This document shows positions 1-9,825 of a stretch of DNA of 64,000 nt, one piece after another (position 1 is the stretch's first letter; every line of letters begins with the position of its first letter). The stretch covers positions 2,855,235 to 2,919,234 of the forward strand of contig NZ_WOTN01000001.1 of the NCBI RefSeq assembly GCF_010993745.1, written 5' to 3'. The stretch comes from Fodinicola acaciae (lineage in GTDB: Bacteria; Actinomycetota; Actinomycetes; Mycobacteriales; HKI-0501). The notes under the pieces are model-generated. The model was not told where the DNA came from. It saw only the letters and a program-made list of their open reading frames with translations, and did not search any database. The position numbers and the translations under genes are program-made.

Positions 1-4
1 CACA

Positions 5-3000
5 CTAGGCGGCGTGAACCTCCAGTTCGGAGAGTTGCATCCGGTATGTGCCGTGGTTGTCCGGCGACAAAGATGTACCGCGCACTCGTACATATCGAGC
101 CGTCACCGGAGAAAAGGCGAAAACCTGCGGCTGTGCGTCCGGCGCCGGATATCCGGTCTTCGAGACCACCTGCGTCCACGCGGAGTTGTCGGTCGAGGTC
201 TCGATGACAAAATCGGAAGGGAAGCAGGCGCCGGTGTTGTCGCCGTCGGTACGCGCGTAGAGCACGACGTCCTTGATGCTGCTGGCCGCACCGAGATCGA
301 CGGAGATCCACTCGATGTGGTTGGCGGTCAGGTTGCTGTTGGACGACCATCCCATCGGGGTGCCGAGGGCCGACAACCACGAGCCGTCGGTGGCCGCGAC
401 CGCGCCCCAGCCTTCGGCAGCCGACTCGTACGAGCTGGAGGTCTGCACCGGCCGGCCGGCGGCGAGGTTTGCGCCGTAGGCGGCGATCTCGGCGAGCTGG
501 AAATGGTACGCGCCGAACTGGTCGGCGGTGAGTTTCGTTGCTGTCACCCGCAAATACCGGGCCTGCTTGGTTGCGAAGGCAGACGACTGCGGTCCGGCAG
601 CCGGCCGCGGCACCGCCGTACGGGTGGCGACCGTGGTCCAGCTCAAGCCGTCGGTGGACAGCGCGATCGTATAGTCCGCTGGAAAACCGCTGCCGGTGTT
701 GGCGCCGTCCGAACGCGGATAGAGGTCGACACGTCCGACCGGATATGACTGTCCAAAGTCGACGGTGATCGACTGCGTGGTGTTGGCGTCGGTGAAACCG
801 GCGCTCGACCAGCCGAGACCGCCGGTCACCGAGGCGGTCTGGCCGTTGACCGCGGCGGTCGGAGACCAGCCGTCTGCCGTGTACGACGACGTCACGGTCA
901 CCGCTTTGCCTTCGGCGTAATCGATCTCCGGGTTCACCGAAAATCCGGAGAACTTCGCCGCCGCGCCGCCGGTCACCAGCGCGATGTTTCCGGCACTGTA
1001 ATAGGAATCGGTCACCGTGAGGATCGGCGTGGCAGCAAGCCCGGCACAGATCGTCAGCGTCGAGCCGCGTGCCACCACCTTCAGCCGGGTCGGCGCAGCG
1101 GCGGAGAATCCCGGCACCTGCGCGCCGCCGAGACGATCGCCGCAGCGATAGACGAAGACCTCGCCGTTTCGCCGCAAGGCGACCAAATATCCGGTATCCA
1201 TATCGGACGCGTTGCAGCTGCGGACCATCAGGCCGGCCCAGTTGGTGTCTCCGCCGGCGGAGTTCACCGCCGTGATCTGCACGTCCACAGTCGCCGCGAA
1301 ATCACCATACGCACGCGCTTTCAACGCCGACGTGTAACCCCATTGTGCTGCCGAGTCGGTCTGACTGTACGCACCGCCGGAGACCGACCAGGTGCCGCTG
1401 ACGTGAGTCCAGTTGCGCTCGTCCGGGAATCCGTCCACCACCGGAAAACGCGCGTCGGTCGCCGGCGAGACGGATGCCTCCAACACATGCCGGTGGGCCG
1501 CGACGACATCCTCGCCATTGTGCGTGTAATGCGTGGAGTCGGTGATCAGCCGGTTGGCGATCGCCCGCGCTGTCAACGGTTTCGCGGCGGCCAGCAAGGT
1601 CAGCAGCTCATAGTCCTCGATGCCGTCCAACTGGGCCTCACTGCGTACGCTGTCATAGACGTCCAGCGCCGACACATTTGGCCGCACCAGCCACGCATCG
1701 CCGCTCTGGCCGCCGTTGAAGGTGTCCGCCGCCGTCCAGCCCGCGGCCACCGAGCCGTTCACCCAGTAGTTCCAACCCCAGTGCAGATAACCGCCGGCAC
1801 CGACTTTCCACAGCAGCCAGGGAATCAGCCGTGTCTTGTTCAGGTGATACGGGATGAAGCGGTTCATGTAGTCGCCCTGCGGGATGATGCAGGTGTAGAA
1901 CCACAGGTCCTTTCCGGCGATGTGGCGAAACTTCTGGTACGCGGCGATGTTGTTCTGATAGACCTCGGTCGTCGGCGTCACGGTCTGCAGCACCTGGTTG
2001 AGCGCCGGCATGAAATGGTTGTGCGCCTCGTTGGTGAGCGGGTTCGGAAAATACTGCGCGTACTTGGCGTAGAGCCATTTCGCCGCGGTGGCTTTCGCGT
2101 CGGTGTCCGGCTCGTCCAACGCGCTGAAGTAGAAGACGTCGGTCCACCCCTTGGAGTCCAGGTGGCTGCGCAATGCCGGGAAGACCTTGTCCAGGTAGGC
2201 GTTGGCCTCCGTTCCGTTCGGTGTCACCAAAACCTTCTCGACCCTGTTGGTCGTGCCGGCCCGCCGCAGGATCTCGACCTGCGGGCCGGCGCCTTCCAGC
2301 AACGTCGGCGTGTAGATGTAGGACATCGCGCCGGCACTGACGAAAAGGTTGACGAAGCGGTCGAACGTCGTCCAGTCAAAGGAAAAGTTGCCGTTGGCGT
2401 CGACCGTCGTGTCCGGGATCAGCAGCGCCTGGAAATCCGCGTAGATCACGTTGTTGCGGTGGCGCGCGTGGTTCTTGGCGAAGTTCGCCATCACCGTCCA
2501 CCATCGGTCGTCGAACATCTGGCAGTCGTACTGCAGAGGCACGGCCTCGATCGTGCCGGTGTAGTCCCAGCCGGCCGAGGTGAACCAGTTGTTCATCTTC
2601 AGCTTGCCTTTGTCCGCGGCCGGAAGCGCCACGTCGAAAACCCGCACCGAGATCGGTACGGCGACGTTGCCGCTGCCGGAGGCGACGGTCACCGTGCCGG
2701 AATAACGGCCGGCGGGCTGGCCGGCAGGCACGCGTACGCCGAGGTGGTACGGCTGCGTCGTGTTCGCCGCCACGGTCGCCGCGGCGGCGTCCATCAGCGA
2801 GTCGTAATAGGTCGACGCGGATCCGCCAGGCGGCGCCTGTGTGTCGCCGCCGACGCCACCGACATCGCCGTGCGCGTACTGTCGCCGGATCTGGATCTGG
2901 CTCGCCGGAATCGTCGCGCCGGCCGGCCCGGTCAACGCGCTCGCGGACAATGTCACGTTGGAGATCGCCGAGCCGCCGGCGCGAATCATGATCTGCGCGG

Positions 3001-3235
3001 CCTCGTGCTCCCCTTTCGCCGCGTCGAGCGCGATCGCCTGGCCACTTTCGGCCGGCGAGGCCGGAAAAATCCGGTCGGCCGCGCCATGCACCCACACCGC
3101 CGGAGCCGCCGCGGCGCCGAATGCGGATTCCGGCATCGCGATGGGAATCGCTCCGGCGACCGCGGCCGCACGCAGCAGCGTACGACGAGTGACCGGTTGA
3201 CCGGCGATGATCGAGAAACTCGAATCGGCAGACAT
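5..3235 (-). CDS. Exported GH123/DUF4091-like glycoside hydrolase with two F5/8C domains
   Basis: Predicted secreted polysaccharide-acting enzyme of about 1076 residues. From the ATG at 3235 the N-terminus carries a twin-arginine motif (RRTLLRAAA, residues 17-25) and a hydrophobic stretch; earlier in-frame starts at 3277 and 3244 only lengthen the n-region. A beta-rich N-terminal part is followed by a TIM-barrel-like central region with LDEPD near residue 372 and a Trp-rich DUF4091-type segment (WLLWKVGAGGYLHWGWNYW). A concanavalin-like jelly-roll (about 620-790) and two tandem discoidin/F5-8C (CBM32-type) modules of about 130 residues follow. GH123 members act on N-acetylgalactosamine-containing glycans, but the substrate here is unknown. 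The gene stands alone; a 16-bp palindrome lies just upstream. Confidence 0.75.
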   Translation of the reverse strand: MSADSSFSIIAGQPVTRRTLLRAAAVAGAIPIAMPESAFGAAAAPAVWVHGAADRIFPASPAESGQAIALDAAKGEHEAAQIMIRAGGSAISNVTLSASALTGPAGATIPASQIQIRRQYAHGDVGGVGGDTQAPPGGSASTYYDSLMDAAAATVAANTTQPYHLGVRVPAGQPAGRYSGTVTVASGSGNVAVPISVRVFDVALPAADKGKLKMNNWFTSAGWDYTGTIEAVPLQYDCQMFDDRWWTVMANFAKNHARHRNNVIYADFQALLIPDTTVDANGNFSFDWTTFDRFVNLFVSAGAMSYIYTPTLLEGAGPQVEILRRAGTTNRVEKVLVTPNGTEANAYLDKVFPALRSHLDSKGWTDVFYFSALDEPDTDAKATAAKWLYAKYAQYFPNPLTNEAHNHFMPALNQVLQTVTPTTEVYQNNIAAYQKFRHIAGKDLWFYTCIIPQGDYMNRFIPYHLNKTRLIPWLLWKVGAGGYLHWGWNYWVNGSVAAGWTAADTFNGGQSGDAWLVRPNVSALDVYDSVRSEAQLDGIEDYELLTLLAAAKPLTARAIANRLITDSTHYTHNGEDVVAAHRHVLEASVSPATDARFPVVDGFPDERNWTHVSGTWSVSGGAYSQTDSAAQWGYTSALKARAYGDFAATVDVQITAVNSAGGDTNWAGLMVRSCNASDMDTGYLVALRRNGEVFVYRCGDRLGGAQVPGFSAAAPTRLKVVARGSTLTICAGLAATPILTVTDSYYSAGNIALVTGGAAAKFSGFSVNPEIDYAEGKAVTVTSSYTADGWSPTAAVNGQTASVTGGLGWSSAGFTDANTTQSITVDFGQSYPVGRVDLYPRSDGANTGSGFPADYTIALSTDGLSWTTVATRTAVPRPAAGPQSSAFATKQARYLRVTATKLTADQFGAYHFQLAEIAAYGANLAAGRPVQTSSSYESAAEGWGAVAATDGSWLSALGTPMGWSSNSNLTANHIEWISVDLGAASSIKDVVLYARTDGDNTGACFPSDFVIETSTDNSAWTQVVSKTGYPAPDAQPQVFAFSPVTARYVRVRGTSLSPDNHGTYRMQLSELEVHAA

Positions 3236-3261
3236 GGCCGACATAGTGACCGCGACTGCCG

Positions 3262-3277
3262 GTGACCACAAGGTCAC
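3262..3277. promoter_or_regulatory. Palindrome upstream of the DUF4091 hydrolase gene
   Basis: GTGACC-acaa-GGTCAC is a perfect 6-bp inverted repeat with a 4-nt spacer, 27 bp upstream of the preferred start at 3235. It could be an operator for the hydrolase or a small hairpin. No cognate regulator is visible nearby. Confidence 0.3.
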
Positions 3278-3337
3278 GACCGCAACTGGACCAGATCCGC
3301 CGACAATTCGCCTACGCCCGGGTTTCGTTCGCCGACC

Positions 3338-4960
3338 TCAGGCTTTCGGTGCGTAAGCCGAGAGACCGAAAAGGTCGAACAGTTGTTGCTGCCGTCCGTC
3401 GCGGTCGGTGAGTACGCGCCGGGTACGCGGCCGGCCACCGGTCGACGGATAACGCAGCAGCGTCTCCTGAATTCCGGACAACTGCTCCAGAAGCTCGCGT
3501 ACGGACAGGTCGAGGCCGGCACGGTCGGCCTCCCTGCGCATCACGTGCGCGACGGTCGCGGCGATGACATTCGTCAATGAGAACACGGCGATCCGATGGT
3601 CGGTCCAATACCATCTCGCCGCCGGGGGCCCGGTCACGAACGGCTCGTTCAGCTGCCGGAAGGTGGAATCGAGGTGATAGCGCGCACGATAAGCTGTCAC
3701 CACGTCGGCCACCGGCCAGTCGTCGTGATCGGTGACGAGCAGCTGTTTGCCAAAGATCTCTTGGTCGAGCCGCGCTCGAGCGGCCTCGTCGATCCGCCAT
3801 TCCAGCCGCATGTCAGCGGAAATCCGGGTGGTGAGTACGCGATCCACCCGCGGCACCCTGGTGATTCTGGCCAGCTCGGTCAGCAACTCGTCGCGCGACT
3901 GCCGGTACGTGCCGGCCGCCAGGCCGGCCGCCAACCCGTCGAGTTGACGGGTCGCCGTGCTCAGCGCCTGCGCGAGACCGCGTGCCTGCGCGGCGTGCAG
4001 GTTGGTGGAATGCGTGAGAATCACCCGCCGGTTCACGCCGAAAACCGCGGCACGCGTGTCAAGCGCCGTGACACCGGGAAAACGTCGTGCGTCGACCGCA
4101 CGGCGCGCCGTTGCCGGTCGCGACAACAGTTCGGGGAAGTCGGCCGGCGGCAGCGCGCCGACGAAATGTGGACCGGTCGACAGGTTGAGCTGCGAATGCT
4201 GGCCGGTGTCGAAGACCAATGTCACGTCGCGGCCGGCCAGCCGCCGGTGCCGAGCCGAGAGTTGCTCAGCCATCGCGCCAAAAGACGCCACGACCGGCAC
4301 GTCACGGCGATACGCGCGAGAAACCAACGGAATGGCACCGTCACCGGTGACGACCAGGCCGAGGCCGACGAGAGTCGTCGCACGCGTGCCAATCGCCATC
4401 GCCTCGGCCGACGCCACGAAAGTCGCAAAACCCGGCACATCGACCGCGAGCGCCGCTCCGCCACCGGCGATTTTCCGTACGACGGCGGCAAGTTCGGCTT
4501 CGATGCGCTCCATCTCCGGCACCGACAGCTTGTCGAGCCGGCGCCACAGCCGAGGTGCCGTCCAACCGCCGGCCGGCGGTTTGGGCCGTACGAACCGCGC
4601 CGCCGCCGTTGTCGGCCACCAGTCGGCGATTTCCATTGTGGCGCCGGTCAGCCGGTGCAGCACCGCGACCGCGAGGCAGGCACCGATCGGCAGCTGTCCA
4701 CCGCGGCCGCCGGCCACCTCGTCCGCGATCCGCGCCACGCTCAGCCTTTCCAGCGTCGACCACACGGCGGCGACATCGCCGAACGCGAGGTGCCGCGAGT
4801 GCTCCGGCGCGCCGGCAGCACCAGCGACCGCGGCCGCGATGTCGTCGGCGCTGCCGAGATAGCGCTGCGACACGATCCGCGGCCGGCCGTCCACTCTTGC
4901 CGACTCGGCGAGGTAGTAGTACGTCCGGCCGTTCACCTTCTTGCCGATCACCGATGCCAC
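3338..4960 (-). CDS. IS1634-type (IS4 superfamily) transposase, variant catalytic residues
   Basis: 540-residue DDE-type transposase. The N-terminus (ASVIGKKVNGRTYYYLAES) and the WTDHRI segment near the C-terminus are typical of IS1634-like elements, and VFDTGQHS gives the first catalytic Asp. The usual Y-(2)-R-(3)-E-(6)-K signature reads YRARYHLDSTFRQLN, so the Glu position is Asp and the Lys position is Asn. Length is full and there is no frameshift. I found no convincing terminal inverted repeats or target duplication in 3278-3337 or 4961-5106. It is either an old, possibly inactive insertion or a relative with altered catalytic residues. Confidence 0.8.
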   Translation of the reverse strand: MASVIGKKVNGRTYYYLAESARVDGRPRIVSQRYLGSADDIAAAVAGAAGAPEHSRHLAFGDVAAVWSTLERLSVARIADEVAGGRGGQLPIGACLAVAVLHRLTGATMEIADWWPTTAAARFVRPKPPAGGWTAPRLWRRLDKLSVPEMERIEAELAAVVRKIAGGGAALAVDVPGFATFVASAEAMAIGTRATTLVGLGLVVTGDGAIPLVSRAYRRDVPVVASFGAMAEQLSARHRRLAGRDVTLVFDTGQHSQLNLSTGPHFVGALPPADFPELLSRPATARRAVDARRFPGVTALDTRAAVFGVNRRVILTHSTNLHAAQARGLAQALSTATRQLDGLAAGLAAGTYRQSRDELLTELARITRVPRVDRVLTTRISADMRLEWRIDEAARARLDQEIFGKQLLVTDHDDWPVADVVTAYRARYHLDSTFRQLNEPFVTGPPAARWYWTDHRIAVFSLTNVIAATVAHVMRREADRAGLDLSVRELLEQLSGIQETLLRYPSTGGRPRTRRVLTDRDGRQQQLFDLFGLSAYAPKA

Positions 4961-5106
4961 ACTTTAGGTAATACCGCTGGACGGCCGTCCCGGCAACTCC
5001 GATAAAGGCGGCGACCTGCGCGTACGGTCCCGCGGCCGGTTTACGCAGGACCGAAGCACAATCACGGTCTGGAGTGTGACACGACTGGCGACCTAGCGTT
5101 CGCCAC

Positions 5107-7701
5107 ATGGCTTCAGTTTCGGATCCGACCGCGTCGGCGATGCGCCGCGCACTGGCACGTGCGCGCGACGGCAAGACGCTCGACATAGACGAAGCGACGG
5201 TGCTGCTGCACGCTCGAGGTGACGACCTCGACACGCTTGCCGAACACGCGTCGCGCGTACGCGACGCCGGCCTGGCCGCCGCCGGCCGAGCCGGCGTCAT
5301 CACCTACAGCCAAAGCGTTTTCATCCCGCTCACCAGACTTTGCCGCGATCGCTGCGGTTACTGCACCTTCGTCACGGTGCCCGGCCAGCTGAGGAAAAAC
5401 GGCGAGCAGCCCTACCTGTCACCGGACGAAGTCCTGGATATCGCGCGAAAAGGTGCGGCGCTCGGCTGCAAGGAGGCGCTTTTCACCCTTGGCGACCGTC
5501 CGGAGGACCGCTGGGACGTCGCGCGCGAATGGCTGGACGCGCACGGCTATGACGACACGCTTTCCTACGTACGCGCGATGGCGATCCGCGTGCTGGAGGA
5601 GACCGGCCTGCTGCCGCACCTCAACCCCGGCGTCCTGCACTGGCAGGATTTCCAGCGGCTGAAGCCGGTCGCGGCCTCGATGGGGATGATGCTGGAGACT
5701 ACGGCGACCCGGCTGTTCAGCGAAAAAGGCGGCCCGCACTATGGCTCGCCGGACAAGGATCCGGCCGTCCGGCTGCGCGTGCTGGAGGACGCCGGCCGCA
5801 CGTCCGTGCCGTTCACCACCGGCATTCTCATCGGCATCGGCGAGACACTGGCCGAGCGCGCCGACTCGCTTTTCGCCATCCGCAAGGTGTCCCGCACGTA
5901 CGGTGGCATCCAGGAAATCATCGTGCAGAACTTCCGCGCCAAGCCGAAGACCAAGATGAGCTCGCGGCCGGACGCGGATCTGCGGGAGCTGGCCGCGACG
6001 ATCGCGGTCGCGCGGCTGGTTCTCGGTCCGCGCATGCGAATCCAGGCGCCGCCGAACCTGATCGGCGGCGAGTACGAGCTGATGATCCGCGCCGGCATCG
6101 ACGACTGGGGTGGCGTCTCGCCGGTCACGCCCGACCACGTCAATCCAGAGCGCGCGTGGCCGCAGATCGACCAGTTGCGGTCGCGCACCAGGGAATCCGG
6201 CTATGAGCTGCGCGAGCGGCTGCCGGTTTATCCGGAATACGTGCAGATCGGCGAGCCGTGGCTGGATCCGCGGATCGGCCGGCACATCGCCGCGCTCGCG
6301 GAGCCAGAGACCGGCCTCGCGCGCGAGGACGCGCTGCCGACCGGAATTCCCTGGCAGGAACCCGATGGCGGCTGGCAGGAGTCGGGGCGTACGGAGCTGC
6401 ACGTCGAGGTCGACACCACCGGCCGCACCGGCGACCGGCGCAGCGACTTCGACTCCGTCTACGGCGACTGGACCGAGATCGCCGGCAAGATCAGCAAAAC
6501 TCCGGCGCGGTTCGACGCGGACGTACGCGACGCGTTGCGGCACGCCGAAAAGGACCCGGCCGGCCTGTCCGACGACCAGGCTTTGGCTCTGCTCAACGCC
6601 GATGGCGCCGAGCTCGACGCGCTCACCGGCCTCGCCGACGACCTGCGCAAAGAGGTCGTCGGAGACGACGTGACCTTTGTCGTCACGCGCAACATCAACT
6701 TCACCAACGTCTGCTACACGGGCTGCCGGTTCTGCGCCTTCGCGCAGCGGCGCACCGACGCCGACGCGTACACCCTGTCGCTGTCGCAGGTCGGCGACCG
6801 CGTCGACCAGGCATGGCAGGCCGGCGCGACGGAAATCTGCATGCAGGGCGGCATCCACCCGGACCTGCCCGGCACCGCCTACTTCGACTTGGCCGCCGAG
6901 GTGAAACGCCGCCAGCCGGAGATCCACCTGCACGCCTTCAGCCCGATGGAGGTCGTCAACGGCGCCGGCCGGACCAACCTGTCCATTGAGGACTGGCTGA
7001 GCCGCGCCCACGAAGCCGGCGTCGACTCGTTGCCGGGCACCGCCGCGGAAATTCTCGACGACGACGTGCGTTGGGTGCTCACCAAGGGAAAACTCCCGAC
7101 CTCCAGCTGGATCGAGGTCGTCACGACCGCGCACCGGCTCGGCATCCCGACCACCTCGACGATGATGTACGGACACGTGGACACGCCGGCGCACTGGGTC
7201 GCGCACCTGAAGCTGCTGGCCGGACTTCAGCGCGAGTCGTTGGAAAAGAACGGTCATCGCGGTTTCAGCGAGTTTGTCCTGCTGCCGTTCATCCACCAGA
7301 ACGCGCCGATCTATCTGGCCGGCCTGGCGCGCGCCGGCACGACCGTACGCGAAAACCGTGCCGTGCACGCGATGGCGCGCCTGCTGCTGCACGGCACGAT
7401 CGACAACATCCAGTGTTCGTGGGTGAAACTCGGTCCCGAGTCGTGCCGCGCGGTGCTGCGGGGTGGCGTCAACGATCTCGGCGGCACGCTGATGGAGGAG
7501 ACCATCAGCCGGATGGCCGGCGCGGCCAACGGGTCGTACAAGACGATCAGCGAGCTCGAGGAGCTGGTCGAGCCACTCGGCCGGCCGTTGAAGCAGCGGA
7601 CCACGTCCTACGGCGAGCCGAGCGTCGAGCGGATCGCGGCGGCGCGTGCGAGTGACGGTGTCGCGAACGCCGTACGCAATCCGCTGCCGATCGTCAGCTA
7701 G
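5107..7701 (+). CDS. fbiC: Bifunctional FO synthase (F420 deazaflavin biosynthesis)
   Basis: 864-residue fusion of CofG and CofH radical-SAM halves, which joins the tyrosine-derived moiety to 5-amino-6-ribitylamino-uracil to make FO, the chromophore of coenzyme F420. The first 4Fe-4S motif is C79-x3-C83-x2-C86 (CRDRCGYC) and the second is C536-x3-C540-x2-C543 (CYTGCRFC), one per half. The fused form is the actinobacterial arrangement; archaea and cyanobacteria use two proteins. Downstream landmarks of CofH ([16 protein letters not shown]) are present. No other F420 gene is nearby and no strong ribosome site precedes the ATG, so it is probably monocistronic. Confidence 0.97.
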   Translation: MASVSDPTASAMRRALARARDGKTLDIDEATVLLHARGDDLDTLAEHASRVRDAGLAAAGRAGVITYSQSVFIPLTRLCRDRCGYCTFVTVPGQLRKNGEQPYLSPDEVLDIARKGAALGCKEALFTLGDRPEDRWDVAREWLDAHGYDDTLSYVRAMAIRVLEETGLLPHLNPGVLHWQDFQRLKPVAASMGMMLETTATRLFSEKGGPHYGSPDKDPAVRLRVLEDAGRTSVPFTTGILIGIGETLAERADSLFAIRKVSRTYGGIQEIIVQNFRAKPKTKMSSRPDADLRELAATIAVARLVLGPRMRIQAPPNLIGGEYELMIRAGIDDWGGVSPVTPDHVNPERAWPQIDQLRSRTRESGYELRERLPVYPEYVQIGEPWLDPRIGRHIAALAEPETGLAREDALPTGIPWQEPDGGWQESGRTELHVEVDTTGRTGDRRSDFDSVYGDWTEIAGKISKTPARFDADVRDALRHAEKDPAGLSDDQALALLNADGAELDALTGLADDLRKEVVGDDVTFVVTRNINFTNVCYTGCRFCAFAQRRTDADAYTLSLSQVGDRVDQAWQAGATEICMQGGIHPDLPGTAYFDLAAEVKRRQPEIHLHAFSPMEVVNGAGRTNLSIEDWLSRAHEAGVDSLPGTAAEILDDDVRWVLTKGKLPTSSWIEVVTTAHRLGIPTTSTMMYGHVDTPAHWVAHLKLLAGLQRESLEKNGHRGFSEFVLLPFIHQNAPIYLAGLARAGTTVRENRAVHAMARLLLHGTIDNIQCSWVKLGPESCRAVLRGGVNDLGGTLMEETISRMAGAANGSYKTISELEELVEPLGRPLKQRTTSYGEPSVERIAAARASDGVANAVRNPLPIVS

Positions 7702-8269
7702 CCGCGGTGGCCGGGCCGGCGTCGCGCCGGCCCGGCCATTCCGACGCCAGCATCGACCAGACCTCCTCGTCGTGATGTTTTTCCGCGTAGAAATAGGACT
7801 CGCGAAGCACGCCGTCGAGCGTCATGCCGAGCCGCCGCGCGACATTGCGGCTGCGGATGTTGTCCTTACGGTTGCGCCATTCGACGCGGTTGAGGCCGCG
7901 TTCCTCGATGGCGTACGCGATCAGACGCCACGCGGCCCTGGTGATCAGGCCGTGCCCCTGACCGGCCGGCTCCAGCCAGCAGCCGATCTCGCAAACGCCG
8001 CCTTTCGCGTCGAGCGACACGAACATCACACCGCCGACCAGCACGTCGTGGAGCCAGATGCCATAGATGCCGCCACCGTCGCGGGCCTGCTGGTCGGCGT
8101 AACGCTGCAGGGTCGCGCGGGCCGTGTGCAGGTTGGTCGACCGCGAGGCCCACGGGATCCACGGGTCCACGTGCTCACGCGCGCGGTCGATATGAGCGAG
8201 AAACTCCGCCGCCTGCCACGGCTCCAACGGTGACATCCGTGCGTTATCGGTCAGATCAATGGCGAACAT
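7694..8269 (-). CDS. GNAT-family N-acetyltransferase (RimJ/RimL-like)
   Basis: 191 residues from the ATG at 8269 ([15 protein letters not shown]). An 18-residue-longer start is possible but would overlap the divergent amidase promoter. The fold signature is clear: [20 protein letters not shown] is the beta4/acetyl-CoA loop, followed by [23 protein letters not shown], typical of RimJ/RimL proteins that acetylate ribosomal protein N-termini or small amines. Substrate cannot be told. Its 3' end overlaps fbiC by 8 bp in convergent orientation. Confidence 0.85.
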   Translation of the reverse strand: MFAIDLTDNARMSPLEPWQAAEFLAHIDRAREHVDPWIPWASRSTNLHTARATLQRYADQQARDGGGIYGIWLHDVLVGGVMFVSLDAKGGVCEIGCWLEPAGQGHGLITRAAWRLIAYAIEERGLNRVEWRNRKDNIRSRNVARRLGMTLDGVLRESYFYAEKHHDEEVWSMLASEWPGRRDAGPATAAS

Positions 8270-8298
8270 GCCCCGAACATACGTGTTAAGAACGACGC

Positions 8299-9717
8299 AT
8301 GACATCGCTTGCCGAACAAACACGCTGGATGGACGCCACCGAGCAGGCCGCGCTGGTCGGTTCCGGGCAGGTCAAGCCGGCCGAGCTGGTCGAGGCGGCC
8401 ATCGAGCGGATCGAGGCCATCGACCCCGCGCTCAACGCGGTCACCGTCCGCTGGTTCGACGAGGCGCGCGACACCACACCGGCAGCCGGACCTTTTCGCG
8501 GCGTACCGTTCCTGATCAAGGACCTGTTCGCGGCCTACCGCGGTCAGCCGTTGACAAACGGCAACAAAGCGTTGAAAGAGGCCGGCGTACGGTCCACTGT
8601 GGACAGCACGCTGGTGTCCCGGTTCCGGGCCGCCGGCCTGTTGACGCTCGGCCGGACGAACTCGTCGGAGTTCGGCACCCTGCCGACGACGGAGCCACTG
8701 GCCTGGGGCCCGACCCACAATCCGTGGGATCCGCGCCGCTCCCCCGGCGGGTCCAGCGGCGGTGCCGCCGCGGCGGTCGCCGCCGGCCTGGTGCCCTTCG
8801 CGCACGCCAGCGACGGCGGCGGCTCGATCCGCATTCCGGCGTCGTGTTGCGGGCTGGTCGGCCTGAAGCCCTCGCAGGGCCGGATCACCGCCGGGCCACA
8901 GCGCGACGAGAGCAACCTCGGCGTCGAGCTGTGCGTGAGCCGTACGGTCCGCGACACCGCCGCGCTGCTGGACGCGGTGCGGGGTCCCGGCGTCGGCGAC
9001 ACCGTCATCGCGCCGGCACCAACGCGGTCGTACCTGGACGAGGTGGGCGCCGATCCCGGCCGGTTGCGGATCGGCCTGCTGGACAATCCTTCCCTCGCGG
9101 CACCGGAAAACCTGGCCGGAGCGCGCGCGACGGCCCGGCTGCTGGAGTCGCTGGGCCACCACGTCGAGGAAAGTTTCCCGGCGGCGCTGGCCGATCCACA
9201 GTGGACGCGGCGGTTCATGGCGCTGTGGAGCACAAACAGGGGCGTCAACCTGGCGCAACTCGCCGAGCAGCTGGGCCGCGAGGCCACCCCCGACGATGTC
9301 GAGCCGGTCAACTGGGCTCTGGCCGAGCAGGCACGCCGCTACACCGCCATCGACTATGCGCAAGCGCTCGCCGCGACCGCGCTTCTCCGCCGTGCGGTGC
9401 AGCAGTGGTGGGCCGACGGCTTCGACCTGCTGCTGACCCCGACGGTCGCCGAGCCGCCGCTGCCACTCGGCACCATCGCCAACGACCCGGCCGAGCCGAT
9501 GGCGCCGATGATGCGCAGCGGCCAGTTCGTACCGTTCACCCCGTCGTTCAACACAACCGGCCAGCCTGCGATCAGTTTGCCCATGCACTGGACCGAAACC
9601 GGCCTGCCGATCGGCGTACAACTGGTCGCCGCGTACGGCCGGGAGGACGTGCTTCTGCGCGTCGCCTCACAACTGGAGGCCGCGCAACCCTGGTCCGACC
9701 GCCGTCCCACCATCTGA
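8299..9717 (+). CDS. Amidase-signature family amidohydrolase
   Basis: 472-residue amidase-signature enzyme that hydrolyses a carboxamide. The Ser-cisSer-Lys triad is visible: K74 in FLIKDLF, cis-Ser S152 in GGSSGGA and nucleophile S176 in GSIRIPA, with the expected 24-residue spacing between the serines. It resembles stand-alone amidases of about 470 residues rather than GatA, since no gatB/gatC is adjacent. The start ATG lies only 29 bp from the divergent GNAT start, so the two promoters must overlap. Substrate unknown. Confidence 0.88.
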   Translation: MTSLAEQTRWMDATEQAALVGSGQVKPAELVEAAIERIEAIDPALNAVTVRWFDEARDTTPAAGPFRGVPFLIKDLFAAYRGQPLTNGNKALKEAGVRSTVDSTLVSRFRAAGLLTLGRTNSSEFGTLPTTEPLAWGPTHNPWDPRRSPGGSSGGAAAAVAAGLVPFAHASDGGGSIRIPASCCGLVGLKPSQGRITAGPQRDESNLGVELCVSRTVRDTAALLDAVRGPGVGDTVIAPAPTRSYLDEVGADPGRLRIGLLDNPSLAAPENLAGARATARLLESLGHHVEESFPAALADPQWTRRFMALWSTNRGVNLAQLAEQLGREATPDDVEPVNWALAEQARRYTAIDYAQALAATALLRRAVQQWWADGFDLLLTPTVAEPPLPLGTIANDPAEPMAPMMRSGQFVPFTPSFNTTGQPAISLPMHWTETGLPIGVQLVAAYGREDVLLRVASQLEAAQPWSDRRPTI

Positions 9718-9762
9718 CAACCCGCGCGAAGGTGACGTTCCGGAGGCCCACCTTCGATCGGA

Positions 9763-9821
9763 ACCCTGTCAGCGCGGCCCGGCCGTCGAGTGGGGTCGAC
9801 ACCGGCACGCGCTGACAGGGT
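9763..9821. terminator. Hairpin between convergent genes, probable bidirectional terminator
   Basis: Perfect 14-nt arms ACCCTGTCAGCGCG (9763-9776) and CGCGCTGACAGGGT (9808-9821) enclose a smaller GTCGA/TCGAC stem (9785-9800). The structure sits exactly between the convergent amidase and PanE-like genes, which suits a terminator for both strands. No U-tract follows on either side. Confidence 0.6.
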
Positions 9822-9825
9822 CGTC

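Noticed and set aside
1343-3265. 640-codon open frame antisense to the DUF4091 hydrolase
   Set aside because: Shadow of a high-GC coding strand; Arg/His/Val-rich with no recognisable motif.
5419-7392. 657-codon open frame antisense to fbiC
   Set aside because: Shadow frame; fbiC itself is unambiguous and the antisense translation has no domain.
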